NCBI RefSeq assembly: GCF_026212465.1
Contig: NC_080060.1
Location: forward strand, 1,330,135 to 1,394,134
Reading direction: 5' to 3'
Length of the DNA stretch: 64,000 nucleotides
Origin: Amaranthus tricolor
Lineage: Eukaryota; Streptophyta; Magnoliopsida; Caryophyllales; Amaranthaceae
Under the pieces are notes generated by a model. It was not told where the DNA came from. It did no database searches and was given only the letters and a program-made list of their open reading frames with translations. The first letter of the stretch is position 1; every line of letters begins with the position of its first letter. The translations under genes were made by a program, and so were the position numbers. Below, in pieces: positions 25,906-39,700 of this stretch.

Positions 25906-28900
25906 ATTCGTTTTGATATATATTATTTTATAACAAATAAAAGAAAATGAAATAGAAAAATCATATTTATACATTCTTTCTACTATTCAACTATTTGTAG
26001 ATTTAGACAATGATCATGAATCATGATTAGAAAGAACTTAAAAAAGGATAGAGCTATATGTACAACTGAAATAGCATGTGGGTTGAATAGAGTAAAAGGA
26101 TAAAAGGATATGCATGCATTATACATTTGCATATAAAAGTGTAAATCTTATCGTAGACAAGACATTTGAAAAAGATGTTATAACTAACTATATAGTAGGA
26201 GTATAAATGATGAATATATATGTGGAGTTTAGTTATACTTTCACTTAGGAGAATATGTAAGTGTAACGCCATATTCATAACATAACCTACCACATGCACA
26301 TGCAGGAAAGCAAAAGAGGATAGGAATGGGGTGTCCTTAATTTGTCCTCCAAACAAAACAACAAAACCTAAAGTTAGATAGACCAGCAAATTCAAGATAT
26401 TAGTATGATATATCCGTATGTGCTAAATATATACGTTTTTATATATATTAAACCTGAGAAATTTGTTATTAGGCTTGTATACTACAAGACCCGTATAAGA
26501 GAAGATTTGACTGCATATAAACCCGATGAGGTTCTATCCTAAGCCAATTGGTATTAGGAGGAGTAGCCTATTAAGTATATATGTTAGTTAACATCTCTCA
26601 AATTTTTCGATGTAGTTTCACATATGGGTTATTTTCCAACAAAACCAACACAACTATTATTGTTTTTTCGTTATATATGTTACAGCTTAACACAATTTAA
26701 TATTAATAGGAATTATAATGAAATGACCTGATTTAGTGGCTAAGCAATACAATCATTTTTGCGACTTATTTTGTGGTTTGGGTCTTGCATAATTTTAAAT
26801 TGTATACTTGTAGTATTGTTCAAAGAATAGTAGAAAGTTGATATTCCCAGCCACCTGAACACATATATATATTTTGGTTTCACCCTGGCCTAAATTCCTC
26901 TCGTTACAAATCGGAGTTCAAATTGGCTTTTCAATGACTTAAGAAGATTCAATTCACCTACTATTATAGTCAATTTTTATAATCGATTGTTAAGTTTGGA
27001 AGCTTTGCTATGAAAATATCAAAGGAGGAGACAATAATACCCTCAAATAACGTTTTGCATATAGTAATACCAACGTGTTTCAATATAAGTTTTATAAAGG
27101 TTAAATTAGCTTACGTGTTCTCTATAAGTATAGTAATTGAGAGCAAATATATTAATATAATCAAATCGTGTCAATTTTCTATTTCTAAAATCATTTTTTA
27201 ATATAAAAAATTTATCTTAATTTTCTAGTTAGTTATAATAATAGTACCTCTATAAAGCGAGATAGGCATTGTAATACCTTTAGTATGTTGCTTACAATTA
27301 AAAATTATAAAATATTAAATTAATATATAAAAAAAAATTGATATTAAAAATTATAATCATGTCAAATGGTGTTCTCATAGTATTTTGTTCTATATTGCTG
27401 CTAGATTAGAGGACTCTTGTAGTGGATCATTGTTTAGGTGTCTTGCTGTTGTTTATTGGTTGTTTATTTCTTGTTGCTTGAGTGTGACTTTTCTTCGTGT
27501 TTGGAAAGTGTTTTTTTTTTATAGCTTAGGTTATAAAAATGTTTTTTGGAGTTAATATATACTCATTAATTGCCAAAAAAAAATAAATCAACCTTTCATC
27601 CATTCGCTGTGAATATTCCCAACGAATTATTTTTTAATAAACCAACTTTTATCCTTAGTTTGTTGTAAGCATACAAATAGGGTATGTTAATAGCAAACTC
27701 AGGGCAATTGTTTAATTTTTAAAAATAGTCAAAGGTGAAATTATTCATATTAAATGGGTGAAAAATTATATTATTAATATGAATTTTTCCTACAATAAAT
27801 ATGCACGAAACTAATTCATGAAGATTTCTATTGCACATTTTTCTCATCAAACATGCTAATTAAAAATAAAACATATTGATCTATTTAATTTGTTATTAAA
27901 CATAAATACGCATATGTAACAATTAAACATAAATAAATACGTATATAGGTATACCTAATAACAATTAATTTGAACTAGAAATAGTATTAACGGCTACCTA
28001 ACGTACAAATACATAAACAACGTAAGAAATTATTCAAACAGTCAAATGAATGCCATTTACCAAAGTACTTCAACTACTCAGTAATAACAGACAATAATTG
28101 ATTAACATAAACAACAAAAACTCTCATTCAACTAACGTTTACTATCTTTAATCGAATAGTCCATTCAATACAAATGAAAGCTCGGGTCCTTTTTTCTTAC
28201 TAAAACTGAATGTAAACTTAGTGAATCTTTACTTTTTCTGTCCCTACGAGATTATCACATTTTTCTATTTAGTTTATCGCACAAGTTTTATATGAATTTG
28301 GTTCACTCTATTTTAGTGTACACCAATCTAAAAATAGTAAATATTTCTCAATTATTGTACTTGTCAAGTGTAAAAACCGACTATTTTGTACTTGTAAGTA
28401 CCTTTCAAGATTTTTGCACTGTAAATTAATGTAGACCAAATCCATACACGATTTTCTCTTGTTTGTCTCAATTATATTGCTATAATTTCCTTTTATAGAA
28501 ATGTGTTTACCATTTTCTTATATTTTCATCTAGACATTATTTGTACATTTTTTTAATATCATCCACATGAATTAAATGACTCAAAAAAAAAAGGTGTAAT
28601 AATTTGTTAAAGAAGAAAGGGAAGGAGGAGTATTTATGGAGCATTCAATGTCCAAACAATACGAAGTAGTAGTACATGCTTAGTTTTGTTATTTTCTAGG
28701 GCTAAGGAGTGGCATTGTTTTCTGTGACATAAAATTTGGCACTTTCAAAATACTATTTACTGTCATCTCTGCTATCAATGACATCAATTAACCCCTTTTT
28801 CTTCTGGGTTTCTTACTATTGCTAGTAGTTGGTAACCAGGGAGAATCTAGGCTTGTATTGACCTGAGTCATGTTTCCGATTATTTGTTTAAGATCATATT

Positions 28901-28927
28901 AATATTAAAATGTTTAATAATTAATAT
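25906..28927. other. Intergenic DNA, no gene seen
   Basis: Three kilobases of AT-rich sequence. Reading frames are short and show no protein-like composition. No RNA gene or clear transposon boundary was recognised. Confidence 0.5.
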
Positions 28928-29240
28928 AACGGTGTTTGATATATGATTATTATTTTCGTTGAAATTGTTTTTCTTAACTTTTAAAATTTGATAAGTCAAT
29001 TGTTGAAAAAAGATATTTGATAAATTTAAGTATTGATTATTAGTTGTTTGTTAGAAAAATATAAGTCAACAAATCAAAAGTAATAAAAAAAAATTCAACA
29101 AAAACACGTTTTATATTTGACTTATTACTTATAAATCATTTTTTTAGCTTGTAAATGTCGGTTAACAAATATTACATATTTTAATTTTTACCAAACAATA
29201 AGCCAAAAATTAAAACAAAAATCAATTACCAAAATGTTAA
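28928..29240. mobile_element. Probable hAT-like MITE
   Basis: The left end GGTGTTTGATATATGATT pairs with a right end that inverts to a TTTTGGTAATTGATTTTTG-like sequence. The interior repeats AATAAGTCAA and TTGTTTGTTAGAAAAAT. The boundaries are approximate. Confidence 0.45.
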
Positions 29241-29751
29241 AAAAAACATAGAAAATGGAAGCTATATTGGCTATGCTACCAATTTAAGCCGAGTATTTTC
29301 AACCATTTGATACTAATCTCTTGAATTTACTCTTGTTTGATAAGGATAACAAAAGAAAAGTGTGATTCTACAAGATTTAGAATTGACCATCATTTCATAA
29401 CAAAAAGAGAAAAATCCATGTGAATTGGTACCTTCTCCCCTAAGCAGTCATTAAGAATTGGGAAAAGGAAAACGAAAAGAAAAAGACTAGCATAAAATGG
29501 CTACTCCTCGGCTTTTATTCAGTTTGCAACAAATTTTTAAAATAAAAAAGATTAATGTTGTAAATTTAATAGGAGAAGAATGTATTTATAATATTTTTTT
29601 TCTTTTCTGAAAGATTTGCTACACTACGTCTTTTAACACTATTTATCGTTCAAGCTTATTTTATATATTGCGGCTAATATGTAAGAAAAATACAGTCAAG
29701 CGGGATATTAATAGGATAGCCCAATTGCATACTTTCATACTATTGATTTTT

Positions 29752-29970
29752 TGGATAATTTGTGAATTAGAACCTTAAATTTAGGATTTTTGCGAATTAC
29801 AATATAAATGTTTATTTTCTGCGAATTATAGCCATCAAAGTATCAAAGGGTACAATTCAAGCCAAATTACAAGATTCTGAACCACTTAAACTAGTAGTCT
29901 TTGATATTTTAACGACTTTAATTTGCAAAAGACTTAAACTTTCAAGCTATAATTCGCAAAATATTCTAAT
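29752..29970. repeat. Inverted-repeat element with GCGAATTATAGC arms
   Basis: The arm at 29819-29832 (TGCGAATTATAGC) has an inverted partner at 29945-29957 (GCTATAATTCGC). Further TTTGCGAATTA words lie upstream near 29789. It resembles the termini of a MULE-type or other TIR transposon; the outer ends are not determined. Confidence 0.5.
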
Positions 29971-31240
29971 TTTTATAATTTTTAAATGTGCATAATTTAA
30001 TATATATAAATAATCAAAATAGTAAAATATTAAATATAGCGGGTATAATAAAAAGAAAAAAAAACTCATATTATAGAGTTACAGCTGCAAACTATTAGAG
30101 GTCTTGTCAAATGGAAGGAGTATATAAAGTAATTGGTGGAGTTAGCTCCAATTAAATGTCATCATCTCTGTCATGGCTGCACCCATCAAAACTTGCTTCC
30201 TTCCTTTCCAACAATTTCATCAATCTTTGCTTCTCATTGCAGAAAATTGAGTGAGTCTACATTTCGTGACAGAGATCCTTTTACTTTTTGGTTACATGAT
30301 AAATTATTGTTTAATTAATTAGAAAATTTTCCGACTAAAATTAATAATTGTGAGGGTTATTATTAACTGTTTAAAACTCTACAATTTTAGTTGTTAAATG
30401 TCCAAGTAGATGTTAGCTTTAGGTAGCAAATATATTAGTATGTGACTATGCGTGTAGGGATGAATATAAGTCTAAGAACATATAAATTCCTCTAAGACTC
30501 GATCATGTTATGGTTTTAAAAAATGTTAAGTAACTATTGTCTATTAAAAATAGTATATTGGGACTGCTACGGTCATACACTTAGCACGTATTCAAAATTA
30601 TATTTAATTGGTTGACCAAATGTATGGTTACGGTCTTAAAATAAACACTTTTACCTTAAAGTGATCATCTATAAACTTAAAGTGATTAATTAGAAAAATA
30701 AACTAATTATATGAATTTATCTCATGAAAAGATGATCTCTTGTAAGACTAACTATATAAAGAAACTTACTTGAGATCCATAAAACTTATGAATTAATACA
30801 TTTCTTTTATGTGTGGAATTAGTGAGATGTTGTTAATTATAATGCATGACTTGTAAAAATTATCAAATATTGATATATACATAACTTTCTAGTTTAATTG
30901 GATTTTAAACTCTTGAGTATTTGCCCATAAATTTTTCTACTTCCAAATTATGCGTCCACTTGTTTTTCAATTTGGCCTTTAAGGTAAGAGTTGTTCATTT
31001 TATATTGCTCTAATTAACCCTAATTGTCCATTAATTGCTCTAACTAACAGTGTAATAAAATTTCTAAACCGTGAAATTCAAGATATAGTAATATTGACTT
31101 TCACATGTAGATGTGCATCCATATGGTAAGCATATGTTGAACCTATAAGCTAACTTCTTTTTATAAAAAAGGCGGACGAGAGAAAGAAAAGACTATATGA
31201 GAATTGAAATTAAAATCTTAGTTAGAAAAAGTGAAAGTAA
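29971..31240. other. Intergenic DNA, no gene seen
   Basis: A TATA-like run at 30120 precedes a very short reading frame (25 codons from the ATG at 30174). There is no supporting exon structure, so I do not call a gene. Confidence 0.45.
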
Positions 31241-31375
31241 TTATTATCATCATTGTTCTCAGTATATTCCGCTATAGAATCTATGATCAAGATTAAAGGA
31301 GGAAAAAAAGACGATAACTCATACTCAGAAAGTAATATTTACTCAAATTAAGATTAAATCTAGTTCTCGAACTTA
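31241..31375 (-). mobile_element. SINE copy
   Basis: On the minus strand it ends GCGGAATATACTGAGAACAA followed by a TGATGATAATAA tail. Upstream are TTGATCATAGATTCTATAGC and GAGTTATCGTCTTTTTTTCC. Diverged member of the 9926 family. Confidence 0.6.
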
Positions 31376-31685
31376 CAAGCAACTTAATATAGAATGCTTC
31401 TATAAGAAAGTAAATTAAAATTATTTACTAATTAAAGTAATTGATGATATTACTATTAATGCTTTGGAAAACAAAAATATAATTGATAAAGTACATATCA
31501 CAAAACAAGGAATGGTTAGAACGAGTAGCCCAAGAAGATCTTGTTTAGGTAACCCCTTAATTAGGTAGTGGATTGTGGCATTGATACGGCAAGTTGGCCA
31601 TGTTGCTTGATTAAATTGCGTTCAATTTCAGTTATTGAACCGTGAATTAGATTAGCTCTGCTTTATAAAGTTTCCATTTTGAGCA
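31376..31685. other. Intergenic DNA, no gene seen
   Basis: Nothing recognisable. Confidence 0.45.
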
Positions 31686-32130
31686 CATGTTTGATAAATT
31701 ATTTATTCTATTAATAAGATAAAAATTGTTAGGAAAAAATATATTGTATAAAGCTATCAAATCTTACATAAAAATCAATTTGAAGTAACATGTTGATTAA
31801 GCAAATCAATGACAAACTTCATATTGCTTTTAGTTAGCTTTTTGACTTTAGTTTCTAATTTTTTAACTCAGACAAAAAGCCAAATAAATATATATTTACT
31901 AAGTGATTTTTTAATTAGTTAAAAAACTGGCTTTTAAACAAAAAAAAGACTAAATTTGCGTATTTTTTATTTTTTGCTTGTTGATCAACTTTTTCGTAAA
32001 TAAACTGTCAAATATCTAATTTTATCAAACTAAAAGCTAACAAAAACATCTTAACAAGTTCAGCTAGTTAAAAAAGTCAACTAAAAAACCAACAACTATC
32101 AATTACTAACAGTGATTTGCCAAACACTTT
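31686..32130. mobile_element. Probable hAT-like MITE
   Basis: The left end CATGTTTGATAAATTATTTA pairs with a right end that inverts to AAGTGTTTGGCAAATCACTG. The interior has paired AAAAAGTCAACTAAAAAACC and TTTTTGACTTTAGTTTC words. Non-coding. Confidence 0.5.
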
Positions 32131-32135
32131 ATTAC

Positions 32136-32530
32136 TTCCTCCGCCCCTTTTTGTTTGTTCAGTTTACTTTTTCACGTATTTAAAAGCAAATTTTGAGTCT
32201 CAATATCTCATAGTACACATAATAAAAATTATAAACATTATATATTAAAATTCTTTGCATCAAGACGAATCTAATAAAAAGTTAAATTTTGAGCCTTAAT
32301 ATCTCATAGTCCACATGAATATATTTTGTCTTGAATTTATACTTCAAAAATCAAATTTAAATTTTTCTCTTATAAAATGAAAAAACTTAAAGTAAAAAAA
32401 AAAAAGTAATGAAATATCCTTTAGTGGGTCAATTAACATTTTTACCGCTCCTATACCATTGAAAAAACATAACTTTTAAAAAGCTCACAAATTAAAAACT
32501 TAAATATTTCATTTTTACCGGGACAAAGGT
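32136..32530. mobile_element. Probable Tc1/mariner-derived MITE
   Basis: The left end CTTCCTCCGCCCCTTTTTG follows TA. The right end reads CCGGGACAAAGGTAGTA. The interior contains a near-duplicate of TTTTGAGTCTCAATATCTCATAGT. The two ends match only partly. Confidence 0.4.
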
Positions 32531-33599
32531 AGTAGTAAAAAATGTTATTCGGATCGGTTACCATTTACTAATATTATGCCAAAAACTTAACATGCTCACG
32601 GGCTGCCTAATCCAACATATTTCTTCATTGTTTGATAATTATCTTCCACGTGATTGGCATTATGACTTCTCCCTTTCCTTCCTCACTTTCATGGTATCGA
32701 CTTCTTCAACATTTTCATAGTGGTGTGTTCATGTCTATTGTCATTTACCTAGCTAGCTTTTATCTTTGCATTAGGTCTTAAAGTGAACCCATAATAACTG
32801 GGTATAATCAAGGTAATAGTATTATATATATTATTTAATCGTAAGAAGGCCTGAACTTTCAGTTTTATATGTGTTTTAAATTAATTCCATTATTATTCTT
32901 AATTTAAAATAGGTTAAATTTTTGTTTAATATGTGTGTTGAACTAACTCGACTATTATTATTATAAACTGTATGTTACACAATTTAATACTAATAGGGAT
33001 AATACAAGTTAGTTAAAATTTAAAAGCAACTTTTTTTTATTTTGGGGTGTTAGTTATTGGAGATTTGGAAGAAGGTGTATTGTATCAAATACTTTTAGTA
33101 ACTATTCCTCTTTAATTTCCACCAAGTGGTTGGTTCATGCAATGGAAGTACTACTAAGTTTATCTCATTTATTGAAAATCAATTTGAATTTCTAAATTTT
33201 TATGTTTTTCGTTCAAGTCTTACTTCTAGTACCTTCATTTCAATGGCGGATTTTGAGTATTTTTCATGGGGTAACCAATATAATAAAAAAAGTCAAATAA
33301 TCATAACAAATTAGGAGACTGAATACAAACTTTTATGTTTTAAAAATAGTTTAGGGGTTGTCTCCGGCTAATTGCAAAAAAAAAACTCGGCCTTTGCCTA
33401 GTTAATTGGATCATCGAACAAACGTCATCCAATAAAATGTGGCCAAACTGGAGTAAACCAATAAAAATAATCTCTTTTTAAATCCGCCCAAATAACTATT
33501 TTAACAAGTTAAGTAAAAAAATTAAAAAAAAAACTCTTTTATTCATACATATAATTACATATACTAATACTAGGTTAGCAACAAAATATAGGTATAAAC
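32531..33599. other. Intergenic DNA, no gene seen
   Basis: AT-rich sequence without recognisable genes. Confidence 0.45.
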
Positions 33600-34325
33600 T
33601 TCATGGTATAATACCTATTGTGAATAGGCTATGGCAATGGTGAAGAAACAATTAACAAACTAATCCAAAGAACAAAGACAAAAACAGAGCACAATAATGG
33701 ACAATCAAAACAACAAGATATATGAGGTATCTATGCATACCTCCCCTTCAAAATGAGTATCTTAACATTAATATAATTAACAATACATTAATGACTCACC
33801 TTTCTAAGCTTTAAGAACAGCCTCTCAAAGCAAAGATTGAACCTTTAACTCAATCTCACACAAACATGCATAAACAAGGACGAAAACTCTTATAGTGTGA
33901 ACCCTAGCTTTCAATCTTGTATATGTCTCTCTCTGTGCCCTAATGATGTTTTAAGACTCCTTATATAGCCCAAAGACATATTAGAAAACCTAAGACAAAA
34001 GGCTTAAAAGCCCAAACAAAACCATAGCAAAAACAGAATCGCGTCTGTTTCCCCGCTGTAGCCCGCTCGGTTGAGCCCCCTCTGCTTGCCTGGTCGAGCG
34101 AGTGACCAAAAGCTAGTGCTTGTTTCCTGCTGCTTGGCTCAATCGAGCCACTCATGCTCGATGGGTCGAGCAGCCTTCAAATCCTTCCAAACTTCATACT
34201 TTGCCTTCACTAAGACACCCCAAATCATCATTATTAATTACTTTATTAAGTGACCAAACCTTAACACTCCATATCCCATGGCACACCTCACATCACTCTC
34301 AAATGTGCAAGACATAACATGAGCT
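33600..34325 (-). mobile_element. LTR-like promoter fragment, possibly a solo LTR
   Basis: The minus strand reads like a retrotransposon LTR. It starts about TGTTATGTCTTGCACATTTG and has a GC-richer block with repeated CTCGA/GAGC words (34020-34180). It then shows a TATA box GGCTATATAAGG at 33960-33971 and a leader with GGGCACAGAGAGAGACATAT. It may end near TAGCCTATTCACA at about 33620. No matching 5-bp target duplication was found, so the boundaries and identity are tentative; it could also be the promoter of a decayed gene. Confidence 0.4.
33960..33971 (-). promoter_or_regulatory. TATA box on the minus strand within the LTR-like region
   Basis: GGCTATATAAGG is a strong TATA match, followed 25-40 bp downstream by an A/G-rich leader. 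No reading frame of note follows it. Confidence 0.45.
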
Positions 34326-34577
34326 ACAAGGTGCTCAAAATCATCATCAACAAGGTGTAAATCGACTCTTCATTGAATAATAACTAATGTTAATGTAGTC
34401 ATGTTGAGATATCAAAACATTATATACCAACTTTACATGATATTTCCTTCTCTCATGTTTGCTTTCCCTCACTTACAAGTAAAAACTTAGGACTCAACTT
34501 ATTACTTTCTAACCAAATTTTTTTTGTGTTTGTTACAAAAATTTATTAGACAATTTTCAAATATTTTAATATAATTA

Positions 34578-35035
34578 GAGGGTTGAGTGGCAAACTATTT
34601 GATGCTAAATTATTTTAAAGTATTTTGATAAAATTTTTGAACAAGTTGCTCTTGGCAACATGTTCAAAATTAGTTAGCCAAAGTAATTAATAAAATCTAC
34701 TAGTCAAATTAGTCACTTTCATCAACTATTAGTTTAGTTAGTTTTCAAACATTTTCTTTGAATGTGTTTGGTAAAATAACTTATTGAAAAATTTAGTTTA
34801 TTTTGAAACAAATAGATTATAGAGTGGTTAAATCATTTAACGTTAGTGTCTGATAATTTAGTTATTTAAAACAACTTATTACTATAAATAAGTTATTTTT
34901 TAAACTTCTAAACATATTTAATATCAACTGGTCAAACCAGTTAATGAAATAAACTAATTAGATTAGTGATTATGAGAAAATAATCCGCTATTCATATCAA
35001 CTATTAACTATTTGCAGCTTACAAAATACTTACTT
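34578..35035. mobile_element. Two adjacent hAT-like MITE copies
   Basis: A first copy (about 34578-34756) ends with TTAGTTTTCAAACATTTTC. The second (about 34759-35035) starts GTGTTTGGTAAAATAACTTA and ends with TTTGCAGCTTACAAAATACT. Both share the interior words AGTGG, ACTAGTCAAATTAG or ACTAATTAGATTAG, and CAACTATTA with the family at 4484 and 16334. Confidence 0.5.
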
Positions 35036-35325
35036 TATATAATTGTATTTGTAGCGAGTTAAAAAATGGTCCATGCATAACCGTTAATCCTGAAGAAGCC
35101 ACAATAACACTAGTAAAAACGACACTTGTGAATTGTGAAGTTGACAGTAAGAACAAAGCCTTCATTTTCTTTCACTTTTTGCCCCGTTTTATGTGGCAAA
35201 TTAATCATAAATAACCGAGGTAACTAAAAACAACTGTAACTATATATTACTACACTTGTCCCAATAAATATATCACTTTTCTTTTCACCAAATTTATTCT
35301 AAATTTATTTTTATTATTTTAATTC

Positions 35326-35566
35326 GTCTTGTATGAGACCGTCTTATCATAAGATGAGTCTATATAATTAGTTTATTACTTTAATTAATTACTTTAAAAT
35401 TATAAGTGATATTTTTAAGGTTATAAATAATCACTTTAAAATTAAAAGTAATTATTTTAAAATTATAAGTTAACATTATAATTGAGCATTTTAAGACTAA
35501 AAATATATATTGGGCCAACCTAATAGAAATGGTCTCACTGTGAAAGCATCTCATTTAAAAACTCTC
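35326..35566. mobile_element. GAGACCGTCTT-type MITE, about 240 bp
   Basis: The left end GTCTTGTATGAGACCGTCTT and right end TGGTCTCACTGTGAAAGCAT are inverted relatives of each other. The interior is AT-rich with repeated ACTTTAAAATTATAAGT words. Confidence 0.5.
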
Positions 35567-36753
35567 ATTCACAAATTTTACTTTTTTATTTTATTCATCC
35601 ATTTCTTACGATATCCCCTATAATATTTATTTGTGATTTTTGTTTCACTACGAAATATATGTCAGTAAAACAAATTTAATGGTATAAAGATAATAATTTA
35701 GGGTTAAAATAATAATAAAAGAAGGTAAGTTTGGGTCAAACTTTTCACACTTCAAGGGAGTTCGACTTTGACACGTTCAAGAAACCCACATAATAAAAAA
35801 AATCCCAATTTCTCAATTATCCTTTCGTTTTACTTTTTGTTTGATTTTGGGAAGACCTCTCAAAATGGTCCCATGGGCAGATTTTGGATTGAGTATCCTC
35901 GACTGACATTTTTGTTTGATTTGTTTAATTTTGAGTCGGATTATTTTTGAGTTAATATTATAATATAATTATATTTATGATTGAGTATTATCTTTTTTAG
36001 CTTATTAAGATATTATTTTTATTTTTGGGTAAAAATTTTACATAATAACTCATTAATTTTTAGTTAAGGTTTGGATACAGTTAATATAAAATTGTATTAA
36101 AAATTGACAGGTCTAATTTCAAGGTAAGTAAAACCCTCAAAAGAAAAATAAGGTTTAGAAAATTAATATTCTTGTAAGTTAAAAAAATTTACATTATTAG
36201 AATGTTATAAACATTTGACCATAAAAGCAACTTATATAATTATCATCTCTCATTTAAAATTGCGATACATACCTAAAATTATAATTATTAAGAAGACGGT
36301 TTACAAAAATATAAATTTGCGTCTAAATTATAATTTTCTACAAAGTAGTCTTATTATAATTTTTTAATCAAGTTAACTAGAGGGAAAGATTAAGTAAAAT
36401 CCGATTATCTATTAGTCTTATTTTTGTACTATGGTTCCGTAAGCTATTCCAAAAATTAACGGTTACCCTACTTTTGTTATACACATTCACAGGGATAGCT
36501 TAGTAATTTGCAGTATGGATCACCTCGTAACACCCTTTAAAAGACCCGAAAAGCGGGAGTTAACGATAAAGCCGTGAAATTCTGAAAACTGAACACAGTG
36601 AAAGGAAAAGGTGAGTTTTAGTTTCAGAGAGAGAATGTGAAGCAAAATCGAAAATTTTCAATGGCGGTTAGAAGCTTTTTGTGAAATTGGAGGTGAAAAG
36701 GGGTTTATTTGTGGAGGAGATAGACTTAGTGGGTTTTTGACAGAGAAAGAGAA
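35567..36753. other. Intergenic DNA upstream of the TRM gene
   Basis: The last 200 bp include a purine-rich stretch (GTTTCAGAGAGAGAATGTGAAG at about 36620) typical of a plant 5' leader. No TATA box is clear. Confidence 0.45.
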
Positions 36754-39700
36754 ATGACGACAACGACGGGGTTAACTATCCATGACCAAAACTTAGAGAA
36801 GCAAATTGAGAAACATATGGGAGGTTGTATGGCTGGGTTTTTCAATCTCTTTGATCGTTCTCATCTTCTTTCTGGGAAAAGGCTACACACGAAACGTCTT
36901 CCTTCACCTTTTCTTCATACGGTTAGTAGATTGATAGAAAATGTAATTGGATGTTTGTAATTATTGAATTTGGAAATGAATTGTTGAGAAATAATGATAT
37001 TAATAGTTTTTTCTCTTTGGAAATTTGCATTAGGTTGGTGATTCGGCGTCAGAATCAGTCTCCATTGTTGGATCTCCTGCAGTATCAATGGAACTCACGG
37101 AGCCGAAGATTCAATCACCGTTGCCTGAAAATGTACCGGTTACTCCTATTACCCCGGCTAAATCGCCATGGAAATTTCACCGTGAAACGCCGAGGCTATC
37201 GCTTGATAGTCGAGCCATTACTGATGCAAATGGCGGTTTACGACCGCGAGAAATCCGAATCAATACTGTATCAACTTCTGGAACCGCCATTGATGATGAC
37301 AGAGAAAATCAACGGCGGTCTCCAAGTGTTGTTGCTCGATTAATGGGGCTTGAACCTCTTCCGAGCTCTTCTACTGAGCCTGAGAAGAAGGTTGAGCTTC
37401 GTAGATCAGCGTCTGAGTCAAGATCGAGAGATTACAGGTTTTTCGATACTCCGAGTTTACTCTCTCCTCTTAAAACTGAAAATATTGGAGTAGGAGAGAG
37501 AAAATCGGATCAAATATCCACCATTATCAGAAACCAGAACAATCATGGAGTAAAAAATAACATTCAGAAAACGAATAACAATACTCGGCGAAGATTAATG
37601 GTGGAAAGAAAAAGCTACTACAATGCAACAGATTTCTTTCCACCAGAACTTCCTGTAAAGCAACAAAATCAAACAGTAACTATTTACGGAGAAATCGAGA
37701 GAAGGTTAAGGATGAGAGGAATCGATGAACCTTCGAAAGATCTAGAAACATTGAAAAATATTCTTGAAGCTCTCCAACTAAAAGGTCTTCTACATTCTTC
37801 AAATTCTCAGTACAACGGGAGATTCTCATACGAAGAAGAATCTCCTGTTGTACTAATGAAACCTACAAGGTCTCATCCAAATAATGCTCGCCGGAAAAAT
37901 TTGAACAATATTTCCTCCGGCGAGAGTCCGAGAAGAGAAAGGTCAACCCGAAGTCCGATAAGGTCACCCGGAAGGAACGAAAATCGACGTTCAAGTAGTC
38001 CAGGTGTTCGACGAAAAGGTGGTCCATTAAGCGTTGAAACACAGAGGAGAAGCAATGAAAAGAGTGGCAGAGTATCACATTCGCCTGTACAATCTCCAAA
38101 AATGATGACGACTAAGTGGGGCGATCATACGGTGAATCGTTCACCTCGTAATCGGCGATCAACGGTTGAGAGTTGTCAGGGTGAAAGGATTCTCAGTGGT
38201 CCTGCATTTGTTGAGGATGAAGCATCCACTACCATTTCTGAAAGCAGTTTCAGTACTTCATCACATACCGACAATGAGGTAATTCCCCTAATACAATTAA
38301 TCATGTCTAATTTCTTAATCGCCTTCCCCTTAACAATTTTAATTTAAAGATCGATGTTGTTCACATATTCATATTTTATAAGTCATTGAAGTTCTTCCTC
38401 TCATTGTCATATGGTGTTAGAATGGACAATCTCTTCATAAATTTTTGTGAGATACGGTCTCTGTAAGAGAACATCCCTGATTTAGTCAACATATTATTAT
38501 CTTTTAGTTTAATTAAACTTTAATGGAGTAGGTTTGAGAAATGTCTCTCTCATAGTGACGGACTGACGGTCTCTCAAGAGACTATACATCTCGTGTTTCC
38601 TCAATTATATTCATTGTATTTCCTCAATTATATACATGTATTAATAATAAGTCCAGTAAAATTTACTAGTATATTAAATTTTCTGTTTTAGTGCTACAAA
38701 TTGAGAATTATGCTTACTAGTGATATGGATTAGTATATAAAATATACTTCTTTTTTTTAATTGATCAAGTGCATATAGTCATATTAACAATTAAAAACAA
38801 TTAAAGTATTACATTGAAAATATAAAAAGTCAAATGGTACAAGATTTAAAGAACAAAAATAGTATATTTTTATAATATGTATTATTATATTTTTTGTTAT
38901 ATTATCAGATATATAATGAAAGAAGTTTAAAAAAAAAAAGGAATAACTTTTTTGGTTTTTAATAGTTTTAAGTTTTATTTTTCATTCTATAGCATAAGAC
39001 TGTTCTTTGTACTTGGGTTTAGTTAATTAATTATGAAAAGTTATAGTATGAACAGTGCAAATATTTTAGGAAGAATCAAGATGAGATTCTATCAACTATA
39101 TTTTCTCTTCTAAGTAATGAACAATTGAAAATGAACCATTAATGAATTGATTTATTTATGCAGAGATGGAAGGGAGACGATAACAGAGATGGGAGAAACT
39201 TATTAGAAAGATGTGATAGGTTATTACACAGTATAGCAGAAATAACGGCCAACAACTCGGGCTCAAACTCGAACTCAAACTCCACCGAGTTACAGCAACC
39301 GAGTCCAGTATCGGTGTTAGACTCGTCCTTCTACAAGGAAGATGAATCGTCACCTTCTCCAGTTAATAAACGTACCATTGATTTTAAAGGTACACACTAC
39401 ACACTATGACTTAATATTTAAAGACTTACAAATTCCTAATCAATAAGGTATTTATAAATTACCATACAAAGGACAAAAAAAATAAATAAAATGTAAAAAG
39501 TTAAAATAAAATTCATAAATTTCTCCCTTATCAAATTGTACCGCATAAAAGTTATTTACTTACTTAAAAAATAACCGTAATTTACCTAAATAAATTGGTT
39601 GTTAATTTCATTTTTTTGACATGAGATGATGACGTTTCAATAGCTGTTTTACATGTTCACTAAACTTGTCCTCTTAAAACAACTACTCCACTCATGATTT

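Noticed and set aside
30133..30318. 61-codon frame downstream of a TATA-like run
   Set aside because: No homology recognised, no exon partners, and an alternative ATG gives only 25 codons.
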